This document shows positions 1 to 8,641 of a stretch of DNA of 64,000 nucleotides, piece after piece (the stretch's first letter is position 1; every line of letters begins with the position of its first letter). The DNA lies in assembly GCF_014646255.1 (NCBI RefSeq), contig NZ_BMNC01000023.1, forward strand, positions 18,741 through 82,740, written 5' to 3'. The position numbers were made by a program, and so were the translations under genes. The stretch is from Lentzea pudingi (GTDB lineage: Bacteria > Actinomycetota > Actinomycetes > Mycobacteriales > Pseudonocardiaceae). The notes beneath the pieces were generated by a model that worked only from the letters and a program-made list of their open reading frames with translations, was not told where the DNA came from and made no database searches.

Positions 1-909
1 CCAGCACGGCGTCGCCTTCCTTCACCAGCGCGTTGCCGACCTGGACGTCCTCGGTCGCGATGCGGGTGAAACCGGCGCCGCTTCCCAGCGGGATGAACCG
101 CAGCAGCTCTTCGATGGCGTTCGGGAGCTTCTGAGGGTCGTCCTGGAGACTCTTCATGGCTTCCGGGTGCTCGAACAGGGTCACGACGCTGTTCGAGAGC
201 ATGTTCGCCGTCGTCTCGTGGCCCGCTACCAGCAACGTGATGCCGAACCGGACGAGCTCGTCCTCGCTCAGCCTGTCCTCGTTGTCCCGCGCGGCGACGA
301 GCGCAGTGATCAGATCGTCCGTGGGGTGTGCACGGCGCTTGGCGACGAGTTCGACGAAGTAGGCGTGCAACTTCATCATGCCGTGCATGGCCTCTTCGGG
401 CGTGTGCCCGCCGACCGTCGCCAGCACCTGGTTCGACCACCTGCGGAAGTCGTCGCGGTCCTCGAACGGCACCCCGAGCAGCTCGCAGATGATCGTGATC
501 GGGAACGGCATGCTGAAGCCCTCGACCAGGTCACCGGGGTTGTCGAGGCGGTCGAGCAGGGCGTCGGCGATCTGCTGGGCACGGGCCGCAGCTCCTCGAT
601 CCGGCGCACCGTGAACGCCTTGGACACCAACCGGCGCATGCGCGCGTGGTCCGCGCCGTCGTGCGTGAGGATCGATCCGCCCGGCGCGATGAGGGGCTGC
701 ATCCGCGGCACGTCCTGGCCGACCGTCCGCGCGCGGCTGAACCGCGGGTCGCCCAGGACGAACTTCGTCTCTTCGTAGGACGTGACGAGCCAACCCTCGC
801 CGCCATACGGGTACGTCACGCGCGTGACGGGCTCATCACGCCGTAGACGTTCGTAGGTCGGATCGAGGGTCAGGCCGTCAGTTTCGGAGAACGGGTAGGT
901 GGGAGCCAT
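1..909 (-). pseudogene. Cytochrome P450, frameshifted and cut by the window edge
   Basis: Bacterial class I P450, a haem monooxygenase. From the ATG at 907-909 the frame reads a normal P450 N-terminus with a C-helix HxxxR-type segment (DHARMRR). After RIEELRP, near 582-586, one base is missing. In the next frame the protein continues without a stop to the edge: AQQIADALLDRL, the I-helix motif AGHETT (about 205-225) and the ExxR motif in IEELLR (about 100-120). The haem-cysteine region lies beyond base 1. The downstream frame is undecayed, so this is either a very recent mutation or a base-call error in a short G run. Substrate unknown. It ends 16 bp before proA on the same strand. Confidence 0.85.
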
Positions 910-925
910 GTCTCCGAACGTAGAG

Positions 926-2191
926 CTACGCCTTCGGGCGGGTGTGGCCTTCGCCCCACACGACCCATTTAGAGGACGTCAGCTCGGTTAGGCCCATCGG
1001 GCCCCGAGCGTGCAGCTTCTGCGTGGAGATGCCGATCTCCGCGCCCATGCCGAACTCCGCGCCGTCCGTGAAGGCCGTGGAAGCGTTGACGAAAACCGCC
1101 GCCGCGTCCACACGGGCCGTGAACCTGCGTGCTGCCGTGACGTCGTTCGTGACGATGGCCTCGCTGTGGCCGGAACCGTACGCCGCGATGTGCTTCACGG
1201 CTTCGTCCAGCGAGTCGACGACCTTCGCGGAGATGTCGAGGCTCAGGTACTCGGTGCCCCAGTCGTCGTCGTTGGCTTCCAGGACGTCGGCCTGCTGGGC
1301 GAACTCCTCGTCGCCGTGGATGGTCACGCTCTCCTGCTGCAGCGCCTTGGTGATGCGCGGGACGAACTCGTGCGCAATGTCCTTGTGCACCAGCAGGGAC
1401 TCGGCCGCGTTGCACACGCTCGTGCGCCGCGTCTTGGCGTTGAGGACGATCGCCTCGGCCATGTCGAGGTCGGCGTTCGCGTCGACGTACACGTGGCAGT
1501 TGCCGACGCCGGTCTCGATCGTGGGCACCGTCGCCTGCTCGACCACGGCGTTGATCAGACCGGAGCCGCCGCGCGGGATCACCAGGTCCACCAGGCCGCG
1601 GGCGGTGATGAGGTGGGTGACGGACGCGCGGTCGTGGCACGGCAGGAGCTGCACGCAGTCGGCCGGCAGGTTCACGCTTTCGAGTGCATCGCGCAGGACG
1701 GCGACGAGCGTGGTGTTGGAGTTCTCGGCGGTCGAGGAACCCCGCAGCAGCGCGGCGTTGCCCGACTTCAGCGCGAGACCGGCGGCGTCGACCGTGACGT
1801 TCGGGCGGCCCTCGTAGACCATGCCGACGACGCCCATCGGGACGCGGACCTGCTTGAGCTCCAGCCCGTTCGGGAGGATGCCGCCGGTGATCACCTGGCC
1901 CACCGGGTCGCCCAGGCCCGCAACGGTTTCCAGGCCCACCGCGACGGCGTCGACGCGCGCCTCGGTCAGCGTGAGGCGGTCGAGGATGTTGGCCGGGAGA
2001 CCCGCTGCGCTGCCCGCTTCGAGGTCCTTCTGGTTGGCCTCGATGATCTCTGGCGCGCGCTCGCGGAGCGCGGCGGCCATCGCGTGCAGAGCGGTGTCCT
2101 TGCGCTCACGGGTGGCGAGGACGAGTTCGTCGGCGGCGACGCGGGCGCGGCGAGCAGCGCCGTGCACCTGGTCGCGCAGGTCATCAGTCAC
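926..2191 (-). CDS. proA: Glutamate-5-semialdehyde dehydrogenase (gamma-glutamyl phosphate reductase)
   Basis: NADPH-dependent reduction of glutamyl-5-phosphate to glutamate-5-semialdehyde, the second step of proline synthesis, in the cytosol. The 421-residue length fits the family. The catalytic cysteine lies in RTSVCNAAE (about residue 258), and the cofactor-loop region reads PRGGSGLI. The GTG at 2189-2191 is chosen because VTDDLRDQVHGAARRAR aligns with usual ProA N-termini; the frame stays open far upstream but there it reads through the recQ region. ProB is 8.7 kb away, so the usual proB-proA pair is split. The divergent recQ-like gene shares the short upstream region. Confidence 0.96.
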   Translation of the reverse strand: MTDDLRDQVHGAARRARVAADELVLATRERKDTALHAMAAALRERAPEIIEANQKDLEAGSAAGLPANILDRLTLTEARVDAVAVGLETVAGLGDPVGQVITGGILPNGLELKQVRVPMGVVGMVYEGRPNVTVDAAGLALKSGNAALLRGSSTAENSNTTLVAVLRDALESVNLPADCVQLLPCHDRASVTHLITARGLVDLVIPRGGSGLINAVVEQATVPTIETGVGNCHVYVDANADLDMAEAIVLNAKTRRTSVCNAAESLLVHKDIAHEFVPRITKALQQESVTIHGDEEFAQQADVLEANDDDWGTEYLSLDISAKVVDSLDEAVKHIAAYGSGHSEAIVTNDVTAARRFTARVDAAAVFVNASTAFTDGAEFGMGAEIGISTQKLHARGPMGLTELTSSKWVVWGEGHTRPKA

Positions 2192-2212
2192 GCCACATAG
2201 CTTACGACCTGC

Positions 2213-2228
2213 GACAATCACAATTGTC
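2213..2228. promoter_or_regulatory. Inverted repeat between divergent proA and recQ-like genes
   Basis: GACAAT-CACA-ATTGTC, a perfect 6-4-6 inverted repeat in the 63-bp gap between the two divergent starts. It is the right size and place for a dimeric repressor site or part of a divergent promoter. It does not resemble the actinobacterial LexA box. The regulator is unknown. Confidence 0.35.
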
Positions 2229-2254
2229 AGAGTGGCCTGGCAAGCTTGCTCCCC

Positions 2255-4339
2255 ATGGACGACATCGCGTTGCGAGAACTGGCGGAGGAACGGCTCCGGG
2301 CACTGGCGGGCCCTGGGGCTGTGCTGCGCGAGGACCAGTGGACGGCGATCCACACCCTCGTGGCCCAGCGCCGCAGGGCGCTCGTCGTCCAGCGCACGGG
2401 CTGGGGCAAGTCGGCCGTGTACTTCATCGCGACGGCGTTGCTGCGTCAGCTCGGTGAAGGCCCCACGGTCATCGTGTCGCCGTTGCTCGCGTTGATGCGC
2501 AACCAGATCGACGCGGCGGCGCGAGCCGGCGTGCACGCGGTGACGATCAACTCGGCGAACCCCGGCGAGTGGGACGCCGTGCAGGAGCAGGTGGCGGCCG
2601 GCGAGGTCGACGTGCTCCTGGTGAGTCCGGAGCGGCTGAACAACCCCGACTTCCGGGACGCGGTGCTGCCCTCGCTGACGGCGTCGGCGGGCATGCTCGT
2701 CGTCGACGAGGCGCACTGCATCTCGGACTGGGGTCACGACTTCCGCCCGGACTACCGCAGGCTGCGGACGCTGCTGACGGAGCTGCCACCGGGCGTGCCG
2801 GTGCTGGCGACGACGGCGACGGCCAACAACAGGGTGGTCCACGACGTGACCGAGCAGCTGGGGCTCGGCGCCGAGGAGGGCACGCTGGTGCTGCGCGGGC
2901 CGCTGGACCGCGACAGCCTGCGGTTGTCGGTCGCCTTGCTGCCGACCGCGGAGTCACGGCTCGGGTGGCTGGCCGAGCAGCTCGACCGCATGCCTGGTTC
3001 CGGGATCATCTACACGCTCACGGTCGCGGCGGCGGACGACATCGCGGCGTTCCTCGCCTCGCGCGGTTTCGCGGTGGCCGCGTACTCGGGCAAGACCGAG
3101 CCCTCGGAACGGGAACGCGCCGAGGAGGACCTGCTGGGCAACAAGGTCAAGGCGCTCGTCGCCACCTCCGCGCTCGGCATGGGTTTCGACAAGCCGGACC
3201 TGGGGTTCGTCGTGCACGTCGGCGCCCCCTCCTCCCCGATCGCGTACTACCAGCAGATCGGCCGGGCGGGCCGCGGCGTCGAACGGGCCGAGGTGGTCCT
3301 GCTGCCTGGCCACGAGGACAGGGACATCTGGGCGTACTTCGCGTCGCTGGCGTTCCCGCCCGAGGTGGTGGTGCGGCAGGTGCTGTCCGCACTCGACGGC
3401 GCGGGCAGGCCGCTCTCGACGGCGGCGCTGGAGCCGATGGTCGAGCTGTCGCGCGGCAGGCTCGAGGTGGTGCTGAAGGTCCTGGACGTCGACGGCGCGG
3501 TCCGGCGTGTGAAGGGCGGCTGGGAGTCGACGGGCCGGCCGTGGGAGTACGACGGTGAGCGGTACGCGCGCATCGCGGAGGCGCGCAAGGCCGAACAGCA
3601 GGTGATGGTCGACTACCTGCGCACCGACGCGTGCCGGATGAAGTTCCTGCAGGACCAACTCGACGACCCGACCTCGCACGAGTGCGGCCGGTGCGACAAC
3701 TGCACCGGTGAGCGGCTCTCGGTCGAGGTGTCCGAGGTGGCGGCGGAAGCGGCCCGCGAACGGTTGCTGCGCCCCGGCCTGGACGTGGCGCCGCGCAAGA
3801 TGTGGCCGACGGGCATGAACGCGATCGGCGTCCCGCTGTCCGGCAAGATCCCCGCGACCGAGGTGGCGGCCACGGGCCGGGCGCTGGGCCGCCTCACCGA
3901 CATCGGCTGGGGCAACCGGCTGCGCGACCTGCTCGCGGACGGTGCCGACCGCGAAATCCCGGACGACGTGTTCGCGGCGTGCGTGAAGGTGCTGACGGCG
4001 TGGAACTGGGACGAGCGGCCGGTCGGCGTGGTGACGGTCGGCTCGCGCCGGCGTCCGCAGCTGGTCGGCAGCTTCGGCCAGAAGATCGCGTCGATCGGGC
4101 GGCTGCCGTTCCTGGGCACCGTGTGGCTCGGCGAGTCGACGCACCGCGCCAACTCCGCGCAGCGCCTCGCCGGGCTGGTGCGGGCCGGCGAGACACCGGA
4201 CGTGTCCGGCGTGGACGGTCCGGTGCTGCTGGTGGACGACCACATCGACACCGGCTGGACGATGACGGTGGCGGCTCGGATGCTCAGGAAGGAGGGGGTG
4301 TCCGCGGTGCTGCCGTTCGCGCTGGCGGTGACGAACTGA
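2255..4339 (+). CDS. RecQ-family ATP-dependent DNA helicase with C-terminal phosphoribosyltransferase-like domain
   Basis: Superfamily 2 helicase, 694 residues. Walker A TGWGKS lies at 48-53 and the Walker B box DEAH at 151-154, followed by the helicase C domain (TSALGMGFDKPDLGFVVHVG; QQIGRAGRG). A RecQ zinc motif CGRCDNC sits near 477-483. An extra C-terminal module carries a PRPP-loop-like motif (VLLVDDHIDTGWTM, about 656-669), as in ComF-type phosphoribosyltransferases. Inferred role: 3'-5' unwinding in repair or recombination; the role of the transferase-like tail is unknown. ATG 2255 is preferred to the TTG at 2246 because MDDIALREL starts directly before the conserved EDQW helicase region. 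The 3' end overlaps the convergent small gene by 56 bp. Confidence 0.92.
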   Translation: MDDIALRELAEERLRALAGPGAVLREDQWTAIHTLVAQRRRALVVQRTGWGKSAVYFIATALLRQLGEGPTVIVSPLLALMRNQIDAAARAGVHAVTINSANPGEWDAVQEQVAAGEVDVLLVSPERLNNPDFRDAVLPSLTASAGMLVVDEAHCISDWGHDFRPDYRRLRTLLTELPPGVPVLATTATANNRVVHDVTEQLGLGAEEGTLVLRGPLDRDSLRLSVALLPTAESRLGWLAEQLDRMPGSGIIYTLTVAAADDIAAFLASRGFAVAAYSGKTEPSERERAEEDLLGNKVKALVATSALGMGFDKPDLGFVVHVGAPSSPIAYYQQIGRAGRGVERAEVVLLPGHEDRDIWAYFASLAFPPEVVVRQVLSALDGAGRPLSTAALEPMVELSRGRLEVVLKVLDVDGAVRRVKGGWESTGRPWEYDGERYARIAEARKAEQQVMVDYLRTDACRMKFLQDQLDDPTSHECGRCDNCTGERLSVEVSEVAAEAARERLLRPGLDVAPRKMWPTGMNAIGVPLSGKIPATEVAATGRALGRLTDIGWGNRLRDLLADGADREIPDDVFAACVKVLTAWNWDERPVGVVTVGSRRRPQLVGSFGQKIASIGRLPFLGTVWLGESTHRANSAQRLAGLVRAGETPDVSGVDGPVLLVDDHIDTGWTMTVAARMLRKEGVSAVLPFALAVTN

Positions 4340-4523
4340 TCAGCGACACCGACCAGCCGAGCAGACCGATCGCGATCGAGCACACGCCGAACGCAATGAG
4401 GCCCAGCAGCACCGGGAGTTCTTTCGGCAACATCGGCGGATGCAGGTGCACGTCTCCATTGACGGCACCTGCCTGCACCACGGTGGCAGCGGTCGCCGTC
4501 ACGACTGAGTTGTCGACGGTCAT
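4284..4523 (-). CDS. Small single-pass membrane protein with VVQAG...GDVHLH motif
   Basis: 79 residues. The N-terminal third has VVQAG (15-19) and GDVHLH (23-28), the short beta-like motif seen in many actinobacterial proteins of the VVQA(G/R)xxxG(D/G)VHFH type, often attached to effector or regulator domains. One hydrophobic segment (about 36-62) is followed by a Pro/Ser/Thr tail. The ATG lies 7 nt after the stop of the upstream sigma gene, with GGAG adjacent, so it is probably the third gene of the sigma operon. It may be a membrane-bound anti-sigma or signalling partner by position (inference only). Its 3' end overlaps recQ. Confidence 0.6.
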   Translation of the reverse strand: MTVDNSVVTATAATVVQAGAVNGDVHLHPPMLPKELPVLLGLIAFGVCSIAIGLLGWSVSLISSSPPARTAAPRTPPPS

Positions 4524-4530
4524 CTCCGGC

Positions 4531-5220
4531 TCACCGTTCGTCAGCACGAGCAGACCAGGCGAAAGAGGTGGCCAGTTCAGCAGCGGCGATCTCCTTGCGC
4601 AGCCGCCCCAGCGCACGATGACGCGCCACCCGCACCGCCCCCGGCGTCGAGCCGACCGCCTCAGCGGTTTCTTCGGCAGAAAGCCCGACCATCACCGTCA
4701 GCACCAGGATCTCCCGCTGCTTCTCCGGAAGGAGGTGGAGCAACCGGCTCATCTGGCTGGAAAACTCGCTCTGCATCGCTCGCTGCTCCACGGCTTCCAT
4801 TTCCGCCACGTCGGGGCTGCGCTCGTGGCGGTCCCTGGCGGCAGCCCGATGCGCGTCGGCGACCTTGTGCACCGCTATCCCGTAGACGAACGCGAGGAAC
4901 GGTCGCCCCTGATCGCGATACTTGGGCAAAGCGGTCAGCACTGCGAGACACACGTCCTGCGCAACGGAGTCCGCCGTGACGGCGCTTCTTCCGACCCTCG
5001 CACGGCAGTACTTCACCACCAGAGGACGGATGAAGTGCAACACGCGTTCAATCGCTTGGCGATCGCCGGCTACCGCAGCTGACACGTCTGCCTCGCTGCC
5101 TGCCACAGGCATGGCCCCGCGACGTTTCACGTCCACAAGAGCGGCCTCGACGTCCAACCGGGCGGCGACGGATGCCACCAGGTCCTGGTTGGCACGGTCA
5201 AGCCATTCATCAAACCTCAC
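4531..5220 (-). CDS. ECF RNA polymerase sigma factor, SigD/ShbA-like
   Basis: 229 residues. Region 2 (RPLVVKYCRARVG...ADSVAQDVCLAVLTALPKYRDQGRPFLAFVYGIAVHKVADAHRAA in outline) and region 4 (LPEKQREILVL, then GLSAEETAEAVGSTPGAVRV) match mycobacterial SigD and streptomycete ShbA closely, by recall. It directs RNA polymerase to a specific promoter set. The GTG at 5218-5220 overlaps the upstream stop as GTGA, so translation is probably coupled. An alternative start lies further in, at MPVAGSEADV. SigD is usually partnered by the membrane anti-sigma RsdA; no RsdA-like gene follows, only the 79-residue membrane protein. Confidence 0.9.
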   Translation of the reverse strand: MRFDEWLDRANQDLVASVAARLDVEAALVDVKRRGAMPVAGSEADVSAAVAGDRQAIERVLHFIRPLVVKYCRARVGRSAVTADSVAQDVCLAVLTALPKYRDQGRPFLAFVYGIAVHKVADAHRAAARDRHERSPDVAEMEAVEQRAMQSEFSSQMSRLLHLLPEKQREILVLTVMVGLSAEETAEAVGSTPGAVRVARHRALGRLRKEIAAAELATSFAWSARADER

Positions 5221-5738
5221 GCGGCTCCCCCTTCCGCGGACTCCGGTCCCGCAGCTCCCTCGAATTCCTTCTTGAGCCGATCCCTCGCGTGGCGCAGGGT
5301 CGACCGCACGGTCGCGGAGGTCATCTCGAGTGCCTCCGCGATCTCGACGTTCGTGAATCCGTCCAGATGCCACGCGAAGACCAAGCGTTGTCGTTCAGGA
5401 AGTTTGGCCAGCAGGTATTCCACCTGAGGCTGCTCCACGACCGCGGCGAGCGTGTCGTCCACCGAATGGTCGTTGGACGTGTTCAGCCAACCTCCGGAGA
5501 GCGCGCGCCGGATGCCTTCCCTGCTGCGCTCGATCGACTCCACCGCGTTGCCGTACGCGGCTTTGCGCACCCACGCCCTGGGGTATCTCAACGTTGCCCA
5601 TTTGCCCCGTGCCGCGAGCATGGCTTCAGAGGCCGAGTCCTCGGACGTCGCCCGGTCGAAGTTCATCTTGACCAGAAAGGCGACCAGACGAGCGAACTCA
5701 CAGCGGAAGAAGTCATCGAAGTCGAGCGAACTCGCCAC
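5217..5738 (-). CDS. ECF-type sigma-70 family factor
   Basis: 173 residues. The start is MASSLDFDDFFRCEFARLVAFL, then region 2 (SEDSASEAMLAARGKW, PRAWVRKAAYGNAVES) and region 4 with a clear helix-turn-helix (LPERQRLVFAWHLDGFTNVEIAEALEMTSATVRSTLRHARDRLKKE in outline). The GTG at 5736-5738 is supported by an AAGGAGGTG ribosome site 8 nt upstream. It heads a three-gene operon with a second sigma factor and a membrane protein. Target promoters are unknown. Two sigma genes in direct translational overlap is unusual. Confidence 0.88.
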   Translation of the reverse strand: MASSLDFDDFFRCEFARLVAFLVKMNFDRATSEDSASEAMLAARGKWATLRYPRAWVRKAAYGNAVESIERSREGIRRALSGGWLNTSNDHSVDDTLAAVVEQPQVEYLLAKLPERQRLVFAWHLDGFTNVEIAEALEMTSATVRSTLRHARDRLKKEFEGAAGPESAEGGAA

Positions 5739-6086
5739 GCTCGCGCCACCTCCTTACCGTGGTCAGGATCAGCCGTCACCTGTGTAGTGCGCCGGGAACC
5801 TCGCCGCGTGCAAAGCATGCGGGAATCAAGTCCAGCAGTTGTGGATGGCTGACGTCGCGGACGTACCGGGAGGCCGGCGAAACCTCAGCTCACCGATGTG
5901 CCGTTGCCCGTCGTTGCCGCAGGGGACGATGCTGAGCGACCTCACCCGTAGGGATCGTGCAAGTCGGTCCGCCGTCGATGGGGGGAGGTCTTCGAGGCAT
6001 GGCGGTCGGCGAGGACGCCTTGCCGGCCGACGTGAGCCGTTCGGAGGCAGGCGAGGAAAACGGCGCCGTGTGGCACTGTCAGCGCC
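5739..6086. other. Gene-free divergent region between sigma operon and P450
   Basis: 348 bp holding the divergent control regions of the sigma operon and the P450 gene. The short reading frames here lack ribosome sites and have no recognisable protein. No clear inverted repeat or terminator was seen. Confidence 0.5.
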
Positions 6087-7271
6087 ATGATTCCGGACGT
6101 CGTGCGGTACCGGCAGGCCGATCTCCTCGCGGCTCTGCACCGGCGGTTCGGGCCGGTCGTGCGGATGGGCCCGTACACCTACCTCCTCGGGCCCGAGGCG
6201 AACCGGTTCGTGTTCGCGCACTCCGAGCTGTTCGAGGTGGAGCGGGCGTTCCAGTCGCTGGTGCCGGTGGACGGGCCCACGTCGTTGATCGTCAGCGACG
6301 GCGAGGACCACAAGCGGCGGCGTCGGTTCGTGCAGCCTGCGTTGGCGCATCGGCAGATCGCGAGCTACGTGCCGGTCATGCGGGCCAACGCCGAGGCGAC
6401 GGTCGGCGCGTGGCGGCCCGGCGAGACCGTCGACGCGTACCAGGAGTTCCGCCGGGCGATTCGGCGGAGCACGATCCACGCGTTGTTCGGCGAGGAGTTG
6501 GCGCAGGAGGCGGACTTCTTCGGTGCGCACCTGCAGGTGTTGATCAACCTGATCGACCGGAATCCGGCGGTCGTCACGCTGCTGCGGACGATGAGGGCTC
6601 CGGCCTGGCGCAACGCGATGCGGGCTCGCAGGGCCGTGGACGCGCGGGTTTATCGGGCGATCGAGGAGACGCGCCAAGGCAAGACGGCCGGTGATGTGCT
6701 CACTTCTCTCGTGGAAGGTGACGGGCTGAGCGACCTGGAGGTGCGCGACCAGATCGTCACGCTGATCGCGGCCGGGTACGAGACGACCAGTGGCGCGATG
6801 GCGTGGGCGGTGTTCAACCTGTTGCGGCACAACGGGGTCTGGGAGCGAGCCCGAGAAGACGACGACTACCTGGCGAACGTCGTCAACGAGACGCTGCGGC
6901 TCTATCCCCCGGCGGTCGTCTCGGCACGGGTCGCGACGCAGGAGTTCGAATTCGCCGGGAAGAAGATCAAGCAGGGCACGTTCCTGCTGTACAGCCCGTA
7001 CGTCACGCATCGGCTGGCCGAGGTCTTCCCGGACCCGCTGCGGTTCGACCCGGACCGCTGGGAGGCCAAGCCGGCGCCGCACGAGTTCCTGCCGTTCGGC
7101 GGAGGGCCGCACCGCTGCATCGGCGCCGGGCTCGCCACGACCGTGTTGACCGTGATGCTGAAAGTGTTGTTGCAGAAGCCGAAACCCGAACTGCTCCCCC
7201 AGCGCCTCACGCCGACCGGCCTCGCGGCGATGCGTCCGAAGAACGGCCTCAGAATCCGAGCAGCAGGGTGA
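6087..7271 (+). CDS. Cytochrome P450
   Basis: 394 residues, complete. The I-helix oxygen-binding motif AGYETT lies at 229-234, ExxR (ETLR) at 268-271, and the haem loop FGGGPHRCIG at 337-346 with C344 as the iron ligand. It is a soluble monooxygenase that needs a ferredoxin and reductase, neither of which is encoded here. The N-terminus (MIPDVVRYRQADLLAALHRRFG) and the region after ExxR resemble CYP families acting on lipids or terpenoids more than the CYP105/107 type at the left edge. The substrate cannot be told. It converges with the DUF1772 gene and overlaps it by 23 bp. Confidence 0.93.
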   Translation: MIPDVVRYRQADLLAALHRRFGPVVRMGPYTYLLGPEANRFVFAHSELFEVERAFQSLVPVDGPTSLIVSDGEDHKRRRRFVQPALAHRQIASYVPVMRANAEATVGAWRPGETVDAYQEFRRAIRRSTIHALFGEELAQEADFFGAHLQVLINLIDRNPAVVTLLRTMRAPAWRNAMRARRAVDARVYRAIEETRQGKTAGDVLTSLVEGDGLSDLEVRDQIVTLIAAGYETTSGAMAWAVFNLLRHNGVWERAREDDDYLANVVNETLRLYPPAVVSARVATQEFEFAGKKIKQGTFLLYSPYVTHRLAEVFPDPLRFDPDRWEAKPAPHEFLPFGGGPHRCIGAGLATTVLTVMLKVLLQKPKPELLPQRLTPTGLAAMRPKNGLRIRAAG

Positions 7272-7659
7272 CCGTCGCTCCGGCGCAGGCGACGGCGCGC
7301 ACGTGGTTCCAGAGCGTCCACGTGCGCAGGTAGGCAGGCCAGTAGGCGTCGTCGGTCCGTTCGAGACGGTTGTTCATCGGCACGTTGACGACCATCGTGA
7401 GCAGCAGGCAGCCAACGATGTAGAGCAGGCCGCCGACGATCCTGCCCTGGAAGACCTCGATGCCGCACAGGACCGCGGTGCCGAGGAACAGCAGCAGGAA
7501 CACCGGGTTCTGGATGCGCGCGTTGATCCGGCGCATGGCGGCGCGGGCGTCCGCGGCGGGCAGGTCCGCGAGGCCCGGCATGACGGCGACGGAGAAGGCG
7601 AAGAACACACCGGCCATCAGACCGGTGGCAGTGACTGCGATCAGCGTGAGTGTCCCCAT
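7249..7659 (-). CDS. DUF1772 (anthrone oxygenase-like) membrane protein
   Basis: 136 residues with four predicted membrane helices: an N-terminal helix (TLTLIAVTATGLMAGVFFAF), two central ones (NPVFLLLFLGTAVLCGIEVF; GLLYIVGCLLLTMVVNVPMN) and a C-terminal one. NVPMNNRLE and W..Y...W near the end are typical of DUF1772. ATG 7657-7659 is chosen because it starts the first helix. The gene lies back to back with an AraC regulator 82 bp away, a frequent arrangement that suggests the regulator controls it. Confidence 0.85.
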   Translation of the reverse strand: MGTLTLIAVTATGLMAGVFFAFSVAVMPGLADLPAADARAAMRRINARIQNPVFLLLFLGTAVLCGIEVFQGRIVGGLLYIVGCLLLTMVVNVPMNNRLERTDDAYWPAYLRTWTLWNHVRAVACAGATVTLLLGF

Positions 7660-7741
7660 GGCAGCAACTCTGACCTGTCGAAGCCGGACTCTCAATGACA
7701 ATTCATCGCGCGGGCTTGCTCGTTCGTCCAGAATCAACGGC

Positions 7742-8641
7742 ATGACGGACGCGCTGGGCGAGGCACTGCACCTGTTGAGGATGTCCGGCACCTTCTACTG
7801 CCGCAACGAGCTCACCGAGCCGTGGGGCGCGACGATGCCCGACATGGCGGACTGCCTGTGGTTCCACGTGCTGACCAGCGGCCAGTGCGACGTCGAGGTC
7901 GACGGCCAGGTCATCTCGCTCGAACCCGGCGACGTGCTGCTCGTCCCGGGCGGGCAGCGCCATCGGCTGTTCCACGGCGACGCGGAGACGCCACTCGTCA
8001 CGACGCTGCCGCACGAGTTCGAGACCGAGAACTACGCGATCCTGCGGCACGGTGGTGGCGGTGCGGTGACGCACCTCGTGTGTGGTGCGGTCCGCTTCGA
8101 CCATCCGGCCGCGAAGCACCTCGTCAACGTGTTGCCGAACGTGCTGTACGTGCGCCGCGCCGACGACATGCGCGCCACGATCGACCTGATGGCCATCGAG
8201 TCGCAGGCCGTGCGTCCCGGCGGTGAGGCGGTCATCACCAGGCTCGCGGACGTGCTGGTGATCCAGACGATCCGCTCGTGGCTCGCCAACGACCCGGCCG
8301 CGCGCACGGGCTGGCTCGGCGCGTTGCAGGACCAGCAGATCGGGGAAGCCCTCGCGCTGATCCACCGCGACCCCGCGCAGCCGTGGACCGTCGAACGCCT
8401 CGCGCACCAGACCGCCATGTCACGGTCGGCGTTCGCGGCACGGTTCACCGAACTCGTCGGCGAACCGGCCATGCGCTACGTCACGCGGTGGCGCATGCAC
8501 GTCGCGATGAACCGCCTCAAAGACCGTGACAGCACGGTCAGCGAGATCGCCCGCGGCCTCGGTTACGAGTCGGAGGCCGCGTTCAGCCGGGCGTTCAAAC
8601 GGATCGTGGGGATGTCGCCCGGTCAGGCGCGAGCGGGCTGA
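7742..8641 (+). CDS. AraC-family transcriptional regulator with cupin sensor domain
   Basis: 299 residues. The N-terminal half is a cupin_6-type sensor (CLWFHVLTSGQCDVEVDGQ, then LEPGDVLLVPGGQRHRL). The C-terminal 100 residues are a double helix-turn-helix of the AraC/XylS type: WTVERLAHQTAMSRSAFAARF and SEIARGLGYESEAAFSRAFK. It probably senses a small molecule and regulates the divergent DUF1772 gene (inferred from position). The 3' end overlaps the convergent VOC gene by 19 bp. Confidence 0.92.
   Translation: MTDALGEALHLLRMSGTFYCRNELTEPWGATMPDMADCLWFHVLTSGQCDVEVDGQVISLEPGDVLLVPGGQRHRLFHGDAETPLVTTLPHEFETENYAILRHGGGGAVTHLVCGAVRFDHPAAKHLVNVLPNVLYVRRADDMRATIDLMAIESQAVRPGGEAVITRLADVLVIQTIRSWLANDPAARTGWLGALQDQQIGEALALIHRDPAQPWTVERLAHQTAMSRSAFAARFTELVGEPAMRYVTRWRMHVAMNRLKDRDSTVSEIARGLGYESEAAFSRAFKRIVGMSPGQARAG

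Noticed and set aside
2192..2842. Upstream extension of the proA frame
   Set aside because: The frame stays open across the recQ coding strand, but ProA homology starts at the GTG 2189-2191.
5839..6090. 83-codon frame before the P450 gene
   Set aside because: Arg/Gly-rich, overlaps the P450 start, no ribosome site; reads as GC-rich noncoding DNA.
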